Positions 11,108 to 22,335 of a stretch of DNA of 64,000 nt are shown here, one piece after another; the stretch's first letter is position 1, and each line of letters starts with the position of its first letter. Source of the DNA: Adiantum capillus-veneris (taxonomy: Eukaryota > Streptophyta > Polypodiopsida > Polypodiales > Pteridaceae); NCBI GenBank assembly GCA_014529385.2, contig CM043954.1, positions 98,044,747 to 98,108,746 of the forward strand, in the 5' to 3' direction. The position numbers and the translations under genes are program-made. A model generated the notes under the pieces. That model had not been told where the DNA came from, ran no database searches, and saw only the letters and a program-made list of their open reading frames with translations.

Positions 11108-11119
11108 CCTCTTGTAGTG
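11108..11119 (-). repeat. CACTA right terminal inverted repeat
   Basis: CCTCTTGTAGTG, inverse of 4062-4073, followed by the TTA target duplicate 11120-11122. Confidence 0.92.
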
Positions 11120-11372
11120 TTATTTTATGCTTATGGTTGACAAAGATTTTGTTATGCTTATTGTTTTATGCTTATGGTTGACAAAGACTTGGTTATGCTT
11201 ATTGTTTTATGCTTATGGTTGACAAAAACTTGGTTATGCTTATTGTGTAGGGTTGACAAAGATTTGGTGATGCTTATGGTTATGGTTATGCTTCTGCTGG
11301 TTAAGGTTATGCTTATGCTTATCCTTATGCTTATGCTTATGCTTATGCTTATGCTTATTGTTTTATGCTTAT
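11120..11372 (+). repeat. Minisatellite: three 41-bp units then TTATGC hexamers
   Basis: The 41-bp unit contains TATGCTTATGGTTGACAAAG and repeats about three times from about 11124 with few changes. It then passes into a run of TTATGC hexamers (about 11305-11355). It is the right half of the array split by the CACTA element. Confidence 0.85.
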
Positions 11373-11440
11373 GGTTTGTAATGTTGAATAAGTACTTGAT
11401 CAACGGTTCTTGAATTCGCTCTTTAGCGAGAAACAGAGTG

Positions 11441-11750
11441 GTGGAGTGTCGTAGCTTTTGCACTCCTCTTTTGAGTAGTGAGAGTTGGTTTATGCTGCTT
11501 CAGTACATGTAGTAGTAGCAACTAACTCTCTATGCACATAAGTGGAGTGCAATTGCTTTTGCACTTCTCCTTTGGATAGAGAGTGCTGCTTTTTGCTACT
11601 GCAGCACATGCGGCAGCATTCAGTACTTCTCTCTGTCCAAAAATCGAAAAGGTGGAGTGCGGTTGCTTTTGCACTCTTCCTTTGGGCAGAGAGGGTTGGT
11701 TTCTGTTGCTGCAGTATATGCAGCAGCAACAGCCAGCCCTCTCTGCCCAA
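11441..11750. repeat. Three tandem ~100-bp units, each able to fold into a hairpin
   Basis: Units start at 11441, 11542 and 11652 with GTGGAGTG and a GCTTTTGCACT phrase. Each contains a dyad: in unit 3, GGGCAGAGAGGG (from about 11684) pairs with CCCTCTCTGCCC (ending about 11748), and CTGTTGCTGC pairs with GCAGCAACAG inside it. Units 1 and 2 have the same layout with diverged sequence but preserved pairing. The open frames across it have no family resemblance. Confidence 0.8.
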
Positions 11751-11763
11751 AAAAAAATTACAA

Positions 11764-12097
11764 GTTTTGGCGTCGGTATAGGCGCTGCTATATGCGTCGG
11801 TATAGGCACCGGTATACGCGTCGGAAACGACCTATAATTTCCAGCGCGTATTTAGACGAACATACCAACGCGTATATAATCGTCCATTCAGAGGGTTATA
11901 CCGACGCTTATATAATAGCTTATTTGGACGCGTATTTCAGCACTTATACCGACGTGTATACAAGCGTTTATACCGACGCGTATATAAGCATGTTGATTCC
12001 GAGGCGGATACCGACACTTATACCGGCTTAGTTCATTTTAAAAATAAACTCAATCCCATCGGTACACGCGCCAGTATTCACGCGACGTGTTATAGTG
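11764..12097. mobile_element. Short CACTA-type fragment with right-end-like terminus
   Basis: A repeat of the form GCGTCGGTATA occurs several times in one orientation (11770-11825) and then as ATACCGACGCGTATA in the other (11860-12030). This resembles the two subterminal arrays of a short non-autonomous CACTA element. The right side ends GTGTTATAGTG at 12097, i.e. CACTATAACAC when read inward. No matching left terminus was found, so it may be truncated. The motif differs from that of the 4062-11119 element. Confidence 0.5.
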
Positions 12098-13940
12098 GTT
12101 TCTCTCTTTATTGATTTAGGAACCACGGGCTTAGAATTGGATGATGCTTCATGTAGGGATATATCTTTTGGAAGATGATTTATAAACATTTTGCATACTT
12201 TAAGTTATGAAGATTTTGGTCGTGTAATCCATTCATCTCTCTCTCCCCCCTCTTCCTCTCTCTAATTTTGTGAACATGCTCAATTATGTTAATCAAATGA
12301 CAATGATTAGTTTAGTTGTAACCAAGTGTAATCTTCAATAACTAACTATTGTTACATGTTTTCATATGTTTTCTTTTTTAAATTTGAAATTTCATATAAT
12401 ATACTTCAATTTTATTTGAGAGGAGAGAAACACCAAAATTTGAAGGGGGGTGGGTGTGGGGGGGGAGGGAATGTTTAAGCGAGAATTAGAAAGTTTAGCT
12501 GCTCAATCTTTCCTCAAAAATAAACGCGATAATAATTGCGGTAATAATTGAGGTAACAAACATGATAATATTGACGAAAATAGTCATGGTAATAGTTTAA
12601 ATATATAAAAAATCCCCCCGCCCTCCTCTCTCTTCTCTCTCCGGCTGAATTTCGACCTTCTCGCTACAAAACATGGTAAAAGGTCGCGGTAAACAATTAG
12701 AGATTTTCATAGTGTTAGCATAGATTATGCATATATTGTACACGATCAATAGCAAGAACTGTGCTAAGTAGCATCTCCTCTATGGTCCTTACCATAGCAC
12801 AGATTTTTAGTGCATGTGGCTCATCGAGTAGATTAATAAGGTGTTTAATGTGCAGGTTGTTCTTCCCCGGTCTTTTTCTACAAACATCCTTTTTATTGGG
12901 AGAAACACGTGATTTAGATTGTCAAAATGAGTGAGAAATGAGAACTAGTTCCTTCAGCTCCTCAAAATGATGGTACTTCCACTTAATTGCTACTTCCAAC
13001 ACGCCACCAATGAGAATAATCCAAAACCATTATTTGAGGTGGTTTGGACAGTAGACTTTGCCCTACACAAGGATGGCTTAGAAACCTACAAAACCCTTGC
13101 CACCTTAGCCACGGGCAAACCTTTAGATGAGTTCATCGGCATTGCCAAAGCACTTTTCTTAAGAAACAACCCGTTTTTATTTAAGGGGTGCTTAACAATT
13201 ACCAATGTGTTGCGGACACAGTGTGGACATTGGCTAGTAGAGTTGCTTGCACTTGCTGCTCCTCCCTCAAGGTTCGATCACATAGTCCGAGCATTGGTGG
13301 ATGCTCCAAAAATCGATTAAGGATTTTGCACTTTACTCTCTTCTCCATGCTTTGGGTCCTATCACTCAAGTACTTTAATATCTCATCAAAAATTGTGTGT
13401 TTTGATGCTCCATTGACATCCATCAACCTTGCCCACCCTCTTGCGCTTGCTAAGCTCCCAGTATTCTGTCTTCGTACTCCCTAATGACAAAAGTTGCTTC
13501 TCCCTATGGGCATAATGGTTTAAAAATATATGGTTATGGTTAAGGTTGCAATTGGTGTACTCATGGTCATGTTTTCAGTAATGACGTTGTCGCCATGGTT
13601 AGTGATGTACTCATGGTTACGGTTTCTTTTATAGTTATGGTTATGGCGGAAGGCCTAATGCATGGAAGATATACAAGTTTGGGAAAATGTTTTTACTAAA
13701 ATTAAAGAAAAGTTTATGACAAAAAAGAGTAAATGGTGCTCTTAATGTGAAGACCAACTCTTCCGAAAGAGTTTATTTGGGCTTCAATATATTTGAAACC
13801 CCATTTGATCTACACATGTCCACCACTAGGAGATGCACTTAGTTTTCGAGTTTCTTGTCCAATGCATGGTAGGCATTGAACTTGCTACTCCATAAGGAGG
13901 AGGAGAAGGAATAGAAGGTATGGTGATGGCATAGGAGTAG
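12098..13940. other. Unassigned region
   Basis: AT-rich sequence with a CT-rich stretch near 12235-12265. The frame 12967-13320 (117 residues, ending VDAPKID) is open but shows no family I recognise and has no clear splice context, so it is not called as a gene. TTATGG-like runs occur at 13530-13650. Confidence 0.4.
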
Positions 13941-14420
13941 TGTTCGGGAAAAATGTGTCTCAGCTTAATATCGTGCCGTTTTCAATCTAAAAAATGCCGG
14001 TTGAAGGCAAGGGGAAAGGGGAATTTTAGAAGGTATGTTTACTCGTGTAAAATGCAATATAAATAAGTCACTCTCCTACTAAAATTGTCCAGTTTAAAAA
14101 CTCACAAAATAAACCTAATGTTCTAAAATTTCCTCTTGACAAATTCAAGAAGAGAATTTTGTATGTTTAGAAAAATGATTTTTCCCGAACATTGCTCCCA
14201 AATGACCTTTAGGCTTCCCGAACATTGCTCCCAAATACAAAATTCCTCTTCTTGAATTTGCCGTCTGGAAATTTTAGAAAATTAGGTTTTTTTTTTTTGG
14301 GGTTTTACATTAATTTTCTCTATTTCTGGGCAGAATTTCTCCTTTTCCCCTTGCCCTCAACCGGCATTTTTGAAATTGAAAACGGCACGATATTAAGCTG
14401 AAACACATTTTTCCCGAACA
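13941..14420. mobile_element. Foldback (MITE-like) element with long inverted arms
   Basis: Starts TGTTCGGGAAAAATGTG and ends with its inverse, CACATTTTTCCCGAACA. Pairing continues inwards over most of each ~200-base arm, for instance through the AGCTTAATATCGTGCCGTTT phrase and later an AAATTCAAGAAGAG phrase. The unit TTCCCGAACATTGCTCCCAA occurs twice inside (about 14179 and 14217) and a variant at the right end, hinting at layered insertions of the same family. No coding capacity. No clear target duplication was identified. Confidence 0.65.
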
Positions 14421-14925
14421 ATGTTTGGGAGCTATGCACAATCAAGAGTGCTTTGACACCTGTGTTTGTCATGGAATGTGAGAGCTTTGACCTCGGTCGC
14501 TTTTCCCACCTGTCGTTGCCACCGGGACAGCAAGCTGGTTCACGAATCGTAAATCGTGAGGGTGCAGAATCAATGATTTGGCGTGTCCAGGATTGGAAGA
14601 GGACGCTAGCTGCTCGCCAGGTCAACCTCCTGGAGAGCGCTGGTGGCAGCCTTTTAAATGCTACGCAAAGCACAGGCTACAGTCCAGGGGGACTGAAGAG
14701 GACTCCTGTGGAAACACAAACAGGCACATCATCGAGGACTAGAGCTGCAGCCTGCAGAGGAGTAATAAGTACAATATCGAAGGCACGCTTGTTTTTGCGT
14801 GTCACGAGTCACAACACTCACATGCATGCAGCGCCAACGACACGGGACACTACTCGACCAATCTGCACTGACCCGGAGGCCAGGACTGCATGCACATTGC
14901 ACGCTGCAGCTGGTTATACTAGTAA

Positions 14926-14979
<54 letters not shown>

Positions 14980-15467
14980 CCTCCACCCCTGCCCCTTCAC
15001 GTACACACCATGGTGCACCCTGCTCAGAAGCAGTGTGCACAAATTAGCTGGTGTCAAGAGTTCGATTCCCGATTCACCATTAGCTGCCTCTGAACCGCCC
15101 CCCCAATTAACAGTCTGTCAGACTTCCTACAGAGAGTGACCACTGATCACCACCATATTGGCACCATTCCCATTTACAGCTTGATCCCCTCCTTCAAGTT
15201 TTCCCCCACGTCACACAAGTGACGCCCGATTGGCCAGGAAGGTAGAGAACAGGAAGATCCAGCCAATTATCAAATGCTGCTGCGTGACTCCCACACTCTG
15301 ATGACGTAGCGTAGCCGGTGTGGGCTGGGTATGGTTTCATCAGACGTGGCCGGTGCCCCATCCCCTACTCTGCAAAACCTTCAACACAGTTGCACGTAGA
15401 AATAATATAATATACTAGCTGGTGGGATGCGGCAGCTCCTTGTGGCCTGCTCTTTGTCTCCTGAAGA
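14421..15467 (+). promoter_or_regulatory. Upstream region of EPFL gene, with (CT)n tract
   Basis: Holds a (CT)n run at about 14931-14974, ACGT/TGACG-type cores near 15200-15310 and a TATA-like TATAATATA at 15405-15413, about 55-60 bases before the ATG at 15468. The open frame at 14453-15139 runs through the CT tract and shows no family, so it is treated as non-coding. Promoter assignment is by position only. Confidence 0.35.
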
Positions 15468-15681
15468 ATGAAAGCTTGCAGGCCTTCATTACAATCCTGG
15501 CAGGTTCAACCTAATTGCTGCTCTGTATCGACGGCTAGTCCATTCATAATTAGCAGTAGCAGCTTCGTCATACTTGCTCTCTTGCAGCTGCTGCTCCTGC
15601 TGTCTCTCAGCTTCCCCTTTAATCTAGTCCAAGCTCGAAGTACGCTGCGCTCCGGCCACGCTGGTATCTCTCTCTCTCACA

Positions 15682-15719
<38 letters not shown>

Positions 15720-16729
15720 TAGTACTTCTCTGTTTCCTCATAGGCCTTGAGCTCAAAACCCAGAGAGGATCTCTAATTTCTCTAGGCATCTCTAATTATA
15801 GGTCTTGAGTTCAGAACTCGAATAGATCTCTAACTTCTCTAGGGATCTCTGTTTACTTATAGGTCTTGAGTTCAAAACTTGGATAGATCTCTAATTTCTC
15901 TAGGGATTGTTCCTATGACATGAAAGCCTCATCTCTTCTTCTTCTCCTCTCACTTATAAGCTTCTTTGTTTAAGTCTTAATGCGGCTTGCCATTTCAGAT
16001 CGACAGCAATTAAGGGACAGTTGGATTGTTTCAACTGCTTCACAAACAAGCACAATCCTTGATCCTCTACTAAATAAGGTACACACACACACACAAAAAA
16101 AATGACACTTGCAAGGAACTAACACATTGTATCTCTATAACACAAAAAGATTTAGAAATTTTCTCATGTAGGAAAACGAAGTCTTTCTCTGTGTTTTTCA
16201 TACAATGCATAACATCATGAGCTTCTGCTCGAGAGGCACCGCATACCTAGCTAGGTATGTGGCGCCTCCCTCAGAGAAGCTCATGATGTTGAGGTAAGTC
16301 ACAATGTGGGAAATATTGTGAGAATTTGTCCAAAACTTCTTGTGTAAGCATACAAGGCTTGCATTATCATCTAGTTTGACATTTGACATTCTACAAACCT
16401 GATTTCAAATGAGCTAATACACAATATCGGATATGTTGTAGAGAGCATTAAAGACTAGGCTTCTAGTGGATGGGGCAGATGTTCATATTGCAGAGAAGGT
16501 ACAGATGGGATCAAGGCCACCTACTTGCAATAGCAAGTGTAAACAGTGCGAACCATGCGTGGCGGTGCAGGTGCCAACAATGCCGCAAATTACAAAGCTT
16601 CCAATCAACCCAAAAAGCAAAACCAACAGGAACAAGGAAAGCACATTGATAGCAAGTGCTCAACTTAAGTCCAATTACAAGCCTGAGGGTTGGAAGTGCA
16701 CATGTGGAAACAAGTTTTACAACCCTTAA
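15468..16729 (+). CDS. EPIDERMAL PATTERNING FACTOR-like (EPFL) secreted peptide precursor, three exons
   Basis: Exons 15468-15663, 15999-16078 and 16442-16729 join in frame across GT-AG introns to a 187-residue precursor. A hydrophobic signal segment lies at about residues 33-49 with likely cleavage after LVQA (about 56), giving a secreted product. The C-terminal mature part begins near GSRPPTC (residue 115). It shows C-x3-C-x2-C-x2-C at 121-131 and ends WKCTCGNKFYNP, the hallmark of EPF/EPFL peptides. Six cysteines and a long loop between the two groups fit the EPFL4/5/6 (CHALLAH-like) group better than the eight-cysteine EPF1/2 group. By family knowledge these peptides bind ERECTA-family receptors with TMM and steer stomatal spacing or organ growth. 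Intron 1 starts with a (CT)n tract; intron 2 holds the hairpin at 16211-16290. No disabling change is seen. Confidence 0.85.
15668..15717. repeat. (CT)n microsatellite at the 5' end of EPFL intron 1
   Basis: CT run beginning five bases after the exon 1 donor. Length variation here could affect splicing of the first intron; this is inference. Confidence 0.85.
16211..16290 (+). ncRNA. miRNA-precursor-like hairpin in EPFL intron 2
   Basis: Two 38-base arms (16211-16248 and 16253-16290) are inverse complements over about 31-32 positions, counting one G-U pair, with a 4-base AGCT loop. The outer 16 pairs are perfect (AACATCATGAGCTTCT). A 4-base mismatch bubble plus two further mismatches and an A-C mismatch follow, then AGGC and a CATACCT/AGGTATG end. 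The stem is long enough for a 21-nt miRNA/miRNA* duplex, and imperfect pairing is typical of plant precursors. I do not recognise a known mature miRNA with certainty; a loose likeness to miR477 was seen and not trusted. It could equally be a small foldback element. It lies on the same strand as the host gene. Confidence 0.5.
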
Positions 16730-17099
16730 AACGACTTGGCTATGTGCCATTTATTTTCTTCTCCAATGGCAAGTCATCATACCTTCAAACAAACATTGGT
16801 AGCTTTACAAATAAGCACACTTGCCTTTGTAGCTAATAGATGATGAGAAAATATTTTTTCGAGCAAGCAGTACACTTGCTTCCAATGTTGTATAGATAAC
16901 CTTGAGAGATGAACATGCATTTCTCATGAGGACAAAGGCTTCATCCAAACTCATGAACATCATCATTGTCTTCTATTGCCATCTAGCTATGTCAGTTTGT
17001 GGCCTACCATATGAACCAAAGAGGAACCAAAAAGAAACAAGCATTCTTCTTTCTTTTTTAGTCATACTCACAATTTTGAGTGGAGATGTTATATTTACT
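16730..17099. other. Region downstream of EPFL
   Basis: Probably the EPFL 3' end and flanking DNA. No further gene recognised; no clear poly(A) signal was singled out. Confidence 0.35.
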
Positions 17100-18990
17100 C
17101 AGGAAAGAATACACAATGAGCCTCAAGCACTACGTGTGCCTTGAGGGGACAATATTTCAAAAAGGGGCTGTACAATTCATAAGCAAAAGAAGAGCAAAAC
17201 CCTCTGTTTTATCCTTATCCTCCACCAACTCCTGCAAATGATTAGCGGACTGCATTTTTCCTAAAGCGCACTACCTGAGCATCGGATGCAACTTAGTGCA
17301 TTTTTCCATTCTTTAGATCGTTCGGCTGCCCCTACTCTTGACACTATTAAATATATAAGCTCGGTGCTTTCACGCACAATATCATTGAAGTAAGCTACCA
17401 CAAATTTTCTCTCAAAGACCAAAAGTTTCCATGCTTTTCAATAGTAGTATCAGCTAATTTGTGTGCGCACTAGAATTGCTTATAACCGAAATCTTCTCCC
17501 TCCCAAAACCAAGTCATCATTCCTAAAGAAGATCACCTTCCACGTGCTCTGCACCCATTTGCAGATGGCAGCAAGACCCTATGGATGAAGGCCAATCTTT
17601 GAGCAGATGCAAGGGATGCTCTATAGCTGCTTTGCATCCAGAGCAAGTGTCTATGCCCATCCTTCCAGCAAGAATTTTATTCCTAGTGGGGATAGCCTCT
17701 CACAACACCTTCCAAGTTACTATCTTCGTTTTGCTTGGCCTTTTTACTTCTCAGATGTTGTTTATACTTTCTAGCCACTTATCTTCTTATCAATTCACCC
17801 TCCATAGTTTGATGAGTGGGCCGGGTGTACCAATCCGCTTTGTACATCAATTGCTTATATGTTACTAATGTTTTTGGAAGTGCAAAGTTTTTGTCTTTGG
17901 GCCAATGCCAAGCTTTCCCATCGGCTCTCTCCCAGTAGCAACAAACATTGGATGGTTGCACAAAACTTTTGAGACTCTACTGATCAATATCCTTTCATTC
18001 AAATTCAAAGTATATTACATCATCGACTGGTCTACATCCTTCTTGCAGAAGTTGGCGTCATCCCAAAACTGTGCCAGCCTGGAAATCCCTTTCTTATTTA
18101 CCTTTCTAACAAATTCCCTCCAAAAGGTATTCAAGGAACCTCCTCCTAGATTGGAGAGCCAAGGGAACCAGTGTAAGATGGAGTGTGTGAAGTATCTCAA
18201 GGTCTCCCTCCATTCTAGTGGACGAAACCACTTTGTTCCACTTTCTTAGTGTCTCCCTTGTGTAGCCCCCTAGTTTCAAAAAAATCCAACTTGGAGCTAG
18301 AATTTTTTCATGTACTTGTGTCTCCTTCAATGGCTCCCAAATCTCTTCAAAAATTACGTTGTCAGTCCATGCCATCTACAGGACTTTTCCTTCAACATTC
18401 ATCATTAAAAATGGTCCTTTCCAAGGCTTTTGCTTCCCTTGGAAATACACCATTCTTTACATTGCTTAGCAATGATCTCACATCCTTGACCTCTTGCGAG
18501 TAGAATTCTGGTTGACCGATGATTTGGCTGTGGTATGTCCATATCATTTTGGTTTTGTACTATGTTCTCTTTTGACCTTTAAAGCTCTAAAAATGTGAGC
18601 TTGGTTGGCAGTCTCAATCGGGAGGTCAAGCGCTTTGGCCAACAATTTGGTCTCTTTTATCGACTTGCACATCATAAAGCACAGCCTTGGCTTCAAGCCA
18701 CCTCTTGTTCTCCTGCTTTGAAAATGTTTACTTCTAGCATCTTTTCTACGAGCCCTTTGACTTCTTCCTTGATTCTTTTGTTATTGATATCTCGATCTTT
18801 CTTCACCGTGATTGGAAAGCTTGTCATGCTACACATGCGCAAGAGTCCACAGGCACCACACAGTGCAGGTGACAATTATGAGGTGCAGTTCGTGGCCATC
18901 ACCTACATAATGGCGGTGAATCTTTTGCTCATCTTTTGTCGCCTACAGCCCAGGCAAGAAAACCACGTGACAGCGGGCGGCATTTGATTT
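17100..18990 (-). mobile_element. Decayed L1-like LINE, 3' part (after RT to zf-RVT region)
   Basis: Read on the minus strand, broken frames include INNKRIKEEVKGLVEKML, then a long non-catalytic stretch (LRKWNKVVSSTRMEGDLEIL, 18375-18100) and a C-terminal segment of the form LWEAIPTRNKILAGRMGIDT followed by CSGCK (17720-17610). That segment resembles the reverse-transcriptase zinc-binding (zf-RVT) region of plant LINE ORF2. Many stops and frameshifts show it is old. The reverse-transcriptase catalytic motif was not found. The 3' limit near 17100 is approximate. Confidence 0.55.
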
Positions 18991-21165
18991 GCAGATAGCA
19001 CTGTTTTTCAACTGATTTGCACTCAGTGAGCAGCATTGAATGGGTGCCATGATTGGCCCATTATGTTGACAAGAATATAAGGCCAAAGCCGTGAGCTAGT
19101 GTGACATGTGGCATGGCATCATTTGTGTGCATGCATTGCGTCGCTCAGTGCACACACCCCATGAAGCTTTTATTTATATAAAAGATTTGAACCTTCCATT
19201 TCCACCCCATAAAATATTGACTTCAGATACATCGAGAGATACAATTTTCTACAACTATTAATGGCCGGCCAAACCACTAGTAGTTTTTAGTATTTTAGCT
19301 AGAAAAGTTTCTTATCTTCCAGAGTATAAGAGAATCTTGTTAGAGTCTCTTAATCCTTCTGACAACCCACCATTTTGGGAAACATGGAATCCTACCATTG
19401 AGCCTTTTGCTAAACCTCCTAAATGGTCAATGGCAATTTAAAGGGCCCTCAAAGACCCCAAAGAATTCCTAATGGACGTTCTCTAAGTGGTATCTATACT
19501 GAGCTCCATAGATAGTGGAAGCCAATCTGCTTGGTGTAAGAAATAGCACGTCTAGTTGGGAAGCTATGCTGGTATACTAGAGCCAAGTGTAAGTTAAGCC
19601 AGGTGAGCTGCTCCATCATCCAATAGTCCATAAGTAAGTCATTCCCCTTCTCTCATCAGAGAGATTTTTGTTTACTTATTTTTTTGACCTGCCAATAGGC
19701 TAGAAGAGCCCGTCTTGTCCTTTCTGTCCTCCAACATATTAAAACCTCAGATTATGCACCAATCTCCTTCCAAAGGCATATCCCTTAGATCCACCCACAA
19801 TTTGGTTGTTTCCTTGGTATATCAAACCAAACATCGACTACTTGGAGATCATTGAGAGAGGTTTTTCAAAGAGGCACCTCATAGGCAAGGGAAAACACGA
19901 CGACCTCACCATAGCCATTTTGCTACAATAGATGGGACACCATAATCATGAAAGCACACTGATGTAAAACATAGGGATGCCCAGCGACGAGAATGAAGGT
20001 TGGTAGGGAGAGGATATAGAAGCAATATTAGGTGAGTATCTATCTTTTCTCTTTGTATGGTACACTTTGTATCCCTACCATGTTCTATCTATGATATATT
20101 TCCCCCTAACCTAGTGGAAGAACAACCACTTCAATGCCTCTAATATGTTCATGGCAGTACATGCCCATATTGGTGACTTAATGTTTGCTAACTTCTCCAA
20201 ATAGGTTTACCAAACAATGCATTTTCTTCTATTGTGGCAAGTATGTGATTCCCAAAGGGCAAAGACGTTTTGTAAGCTTGAGTCCATTGAGCCCCTTTCA
20301 CTTGAAAGCCCTAAATGAACAAATCCTCATATAGAGGCATTGCTTCTCTTAAAGCAAAAGGTGAGTCGTGGAGTGGAGAGGACCTTGTGCTCGAGTAATC
20401 TATAAAAGCTTTTTCAATGATAATGATTGTAAATTTTGGCCTTGCATTACTTCCTATATATTTTCTGTAGTATTAACTATTTTATCATCAATCAATCAGA
20501 AATTGGTATCTAATGCTTTCGTCAAAAGATGTTTCATTGGTATAATTGTTTTTGTAGGAGGAATCTATCTTCATAATCACATGTCTGGTGGTGTGTTTCC
20601 ATTCACATTTTTTGGAGATGGGACATTTCCATTTCCTACACCCAAGCAAGGGACGTGTGCTTGGCAGCATTCATGGAGGAGATCGGTGGGTATGCTAGTT
20701 GCATAGAGATGTATGGCTTCTTTTCTCACTACCCTAACCTATACACCACCATCCATCTCCACAAGGACAACTTCCTCTACCTACATTTCTACATAAACAA
20801 CTATATAGAGGGATACACAATTCAAATAACACCATATTAGAGAGTTTGAGACTTTAGAGCCAATTTGAGAATCATCAATGTCCTAAAGATTTGGCCATAT
20901 GGACAAATCTTAAACTATTTTTTAAGGCTAACACCTTCCACAAGGTAGTACTTGAAATATTCTTTCAAGCCATGATCTCAAAAATTTGGCTCAGATTTGG
21001 CCATGTGGTCAAATCTTATGTTCGTTTTAAAAGTGGAAATTGAAAAATCCCCAAAGTCACTAATATGGTGTAAAATGGATTTGGTCAATATCATACACCA
21101 CTTCATTGCCTAATTTGTTTGATTTATATATTTAATATGGAATCCATGTAACTCCCTAGTATTTT
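18991..21165. other. Unassigned region
   Basis: No gene recognised. A short coding-like phrase (PPFWETWNPTIEPFAKPPKW) occurs at about 19368-19427 plus strand but is quickly closed by stops. Two copies of a 24-base near-palindrome lie at 20887-20910 and 20993-21016. Confidence 0.4.
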
Positions 21166-21167
21166 AT

Positions 21168-22190
<1,023 letters not shown>

Positions 22191-22260
22191 TCTATACTAT
22201 TAATAATGGGGGGAGGGATTTCGGGCCCCCTTCCTTGCCACGTGTCGAAAGCTACTCTCT
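22191..22260 (+). mobile_element. Helitron-type 5' terminus
   Basis: Reads TCTATACTATTAATAATGG, the form of 5' end typical of plant Helitrons (TC start, CTATTAATA). It is preceded by A as expected for insertion between A and T, and followed by a GGG-rich stretch and GCCACGTGTC as in many plant Helitrons. The 3' end (hairpin plus CTRR then T) was not identified, so length and content are unknown. No Rep/helicase gene is seen, so it would be non-autonomous or truncated. Confidence 0.5.
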
Positions 22261-22297
22261 TCGGGAGTGTTCTGCAAGTTGCAACAACACGACGCAC

Positions 22298-22302
<5 letters not shown>

Positions 22303-22334
<32 letters not shown>
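22303..22334. repeat. (GA)n microsatellite
   Basis: GA run of about 32 bases. Confidence 0.95.

Positions 22335-22335
<1 letters not shown>

Larger units (their letters stand above)
4062..11119 (+). mobile_element. CACTA (En/Spm) DNA transposon with both ends and TTA target duplication
   Basis: The left end reads CACTACAAGAGG (4062-4073) and the right end CCTCTTGTAGTG (11108-11119), a perfect 12-bp terminal inverted repeat. The element is 7058 bp long. It is flanked by TTA at 4059-4061 and TTA at 11120-11122, the 3-bp target duplication expected of CACTA elements. Inside are GCGTCGCTAT-type subterminal arrays at both ends, microsatellite DNA, a captured HMA-domain fragment, a two-gene cassette (TNPD-like 5809-8897 and TnpA-like 9170-10483) and intergenic DNA. 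The transposase gene lacks its catalytic core, so the element should depend on another copy for movement. Confidence 0.92.

Noticed and set aside
11300-11360. TTATGC/TTATGG runs as interstitial telomere repeat
   Set aside because: Differs from the plant telomere unit TTTAGGG in length and sequence.
12967-13320. 117-residue open frame
   Set aside because: No recognised family and no splice or promoter context; kept only as a note in the region entry.
14453-15139. 228-residue open frame upstream of EPFL
   Set aside because: Runs through a (CT)n tract giving poly-Ser/Leu, shows no family likeness and overlaps the likely promoter.
16211-16290. Likeness of the hairpin arm to miR477 or miR390
   Set aside because: Matches are partial and broken; not enough to name a family.
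16198-16389. Minus-strand 63-residue frame in EPFL intron 2
   Set aside because: Crosses the hairpin and has no family likeness.
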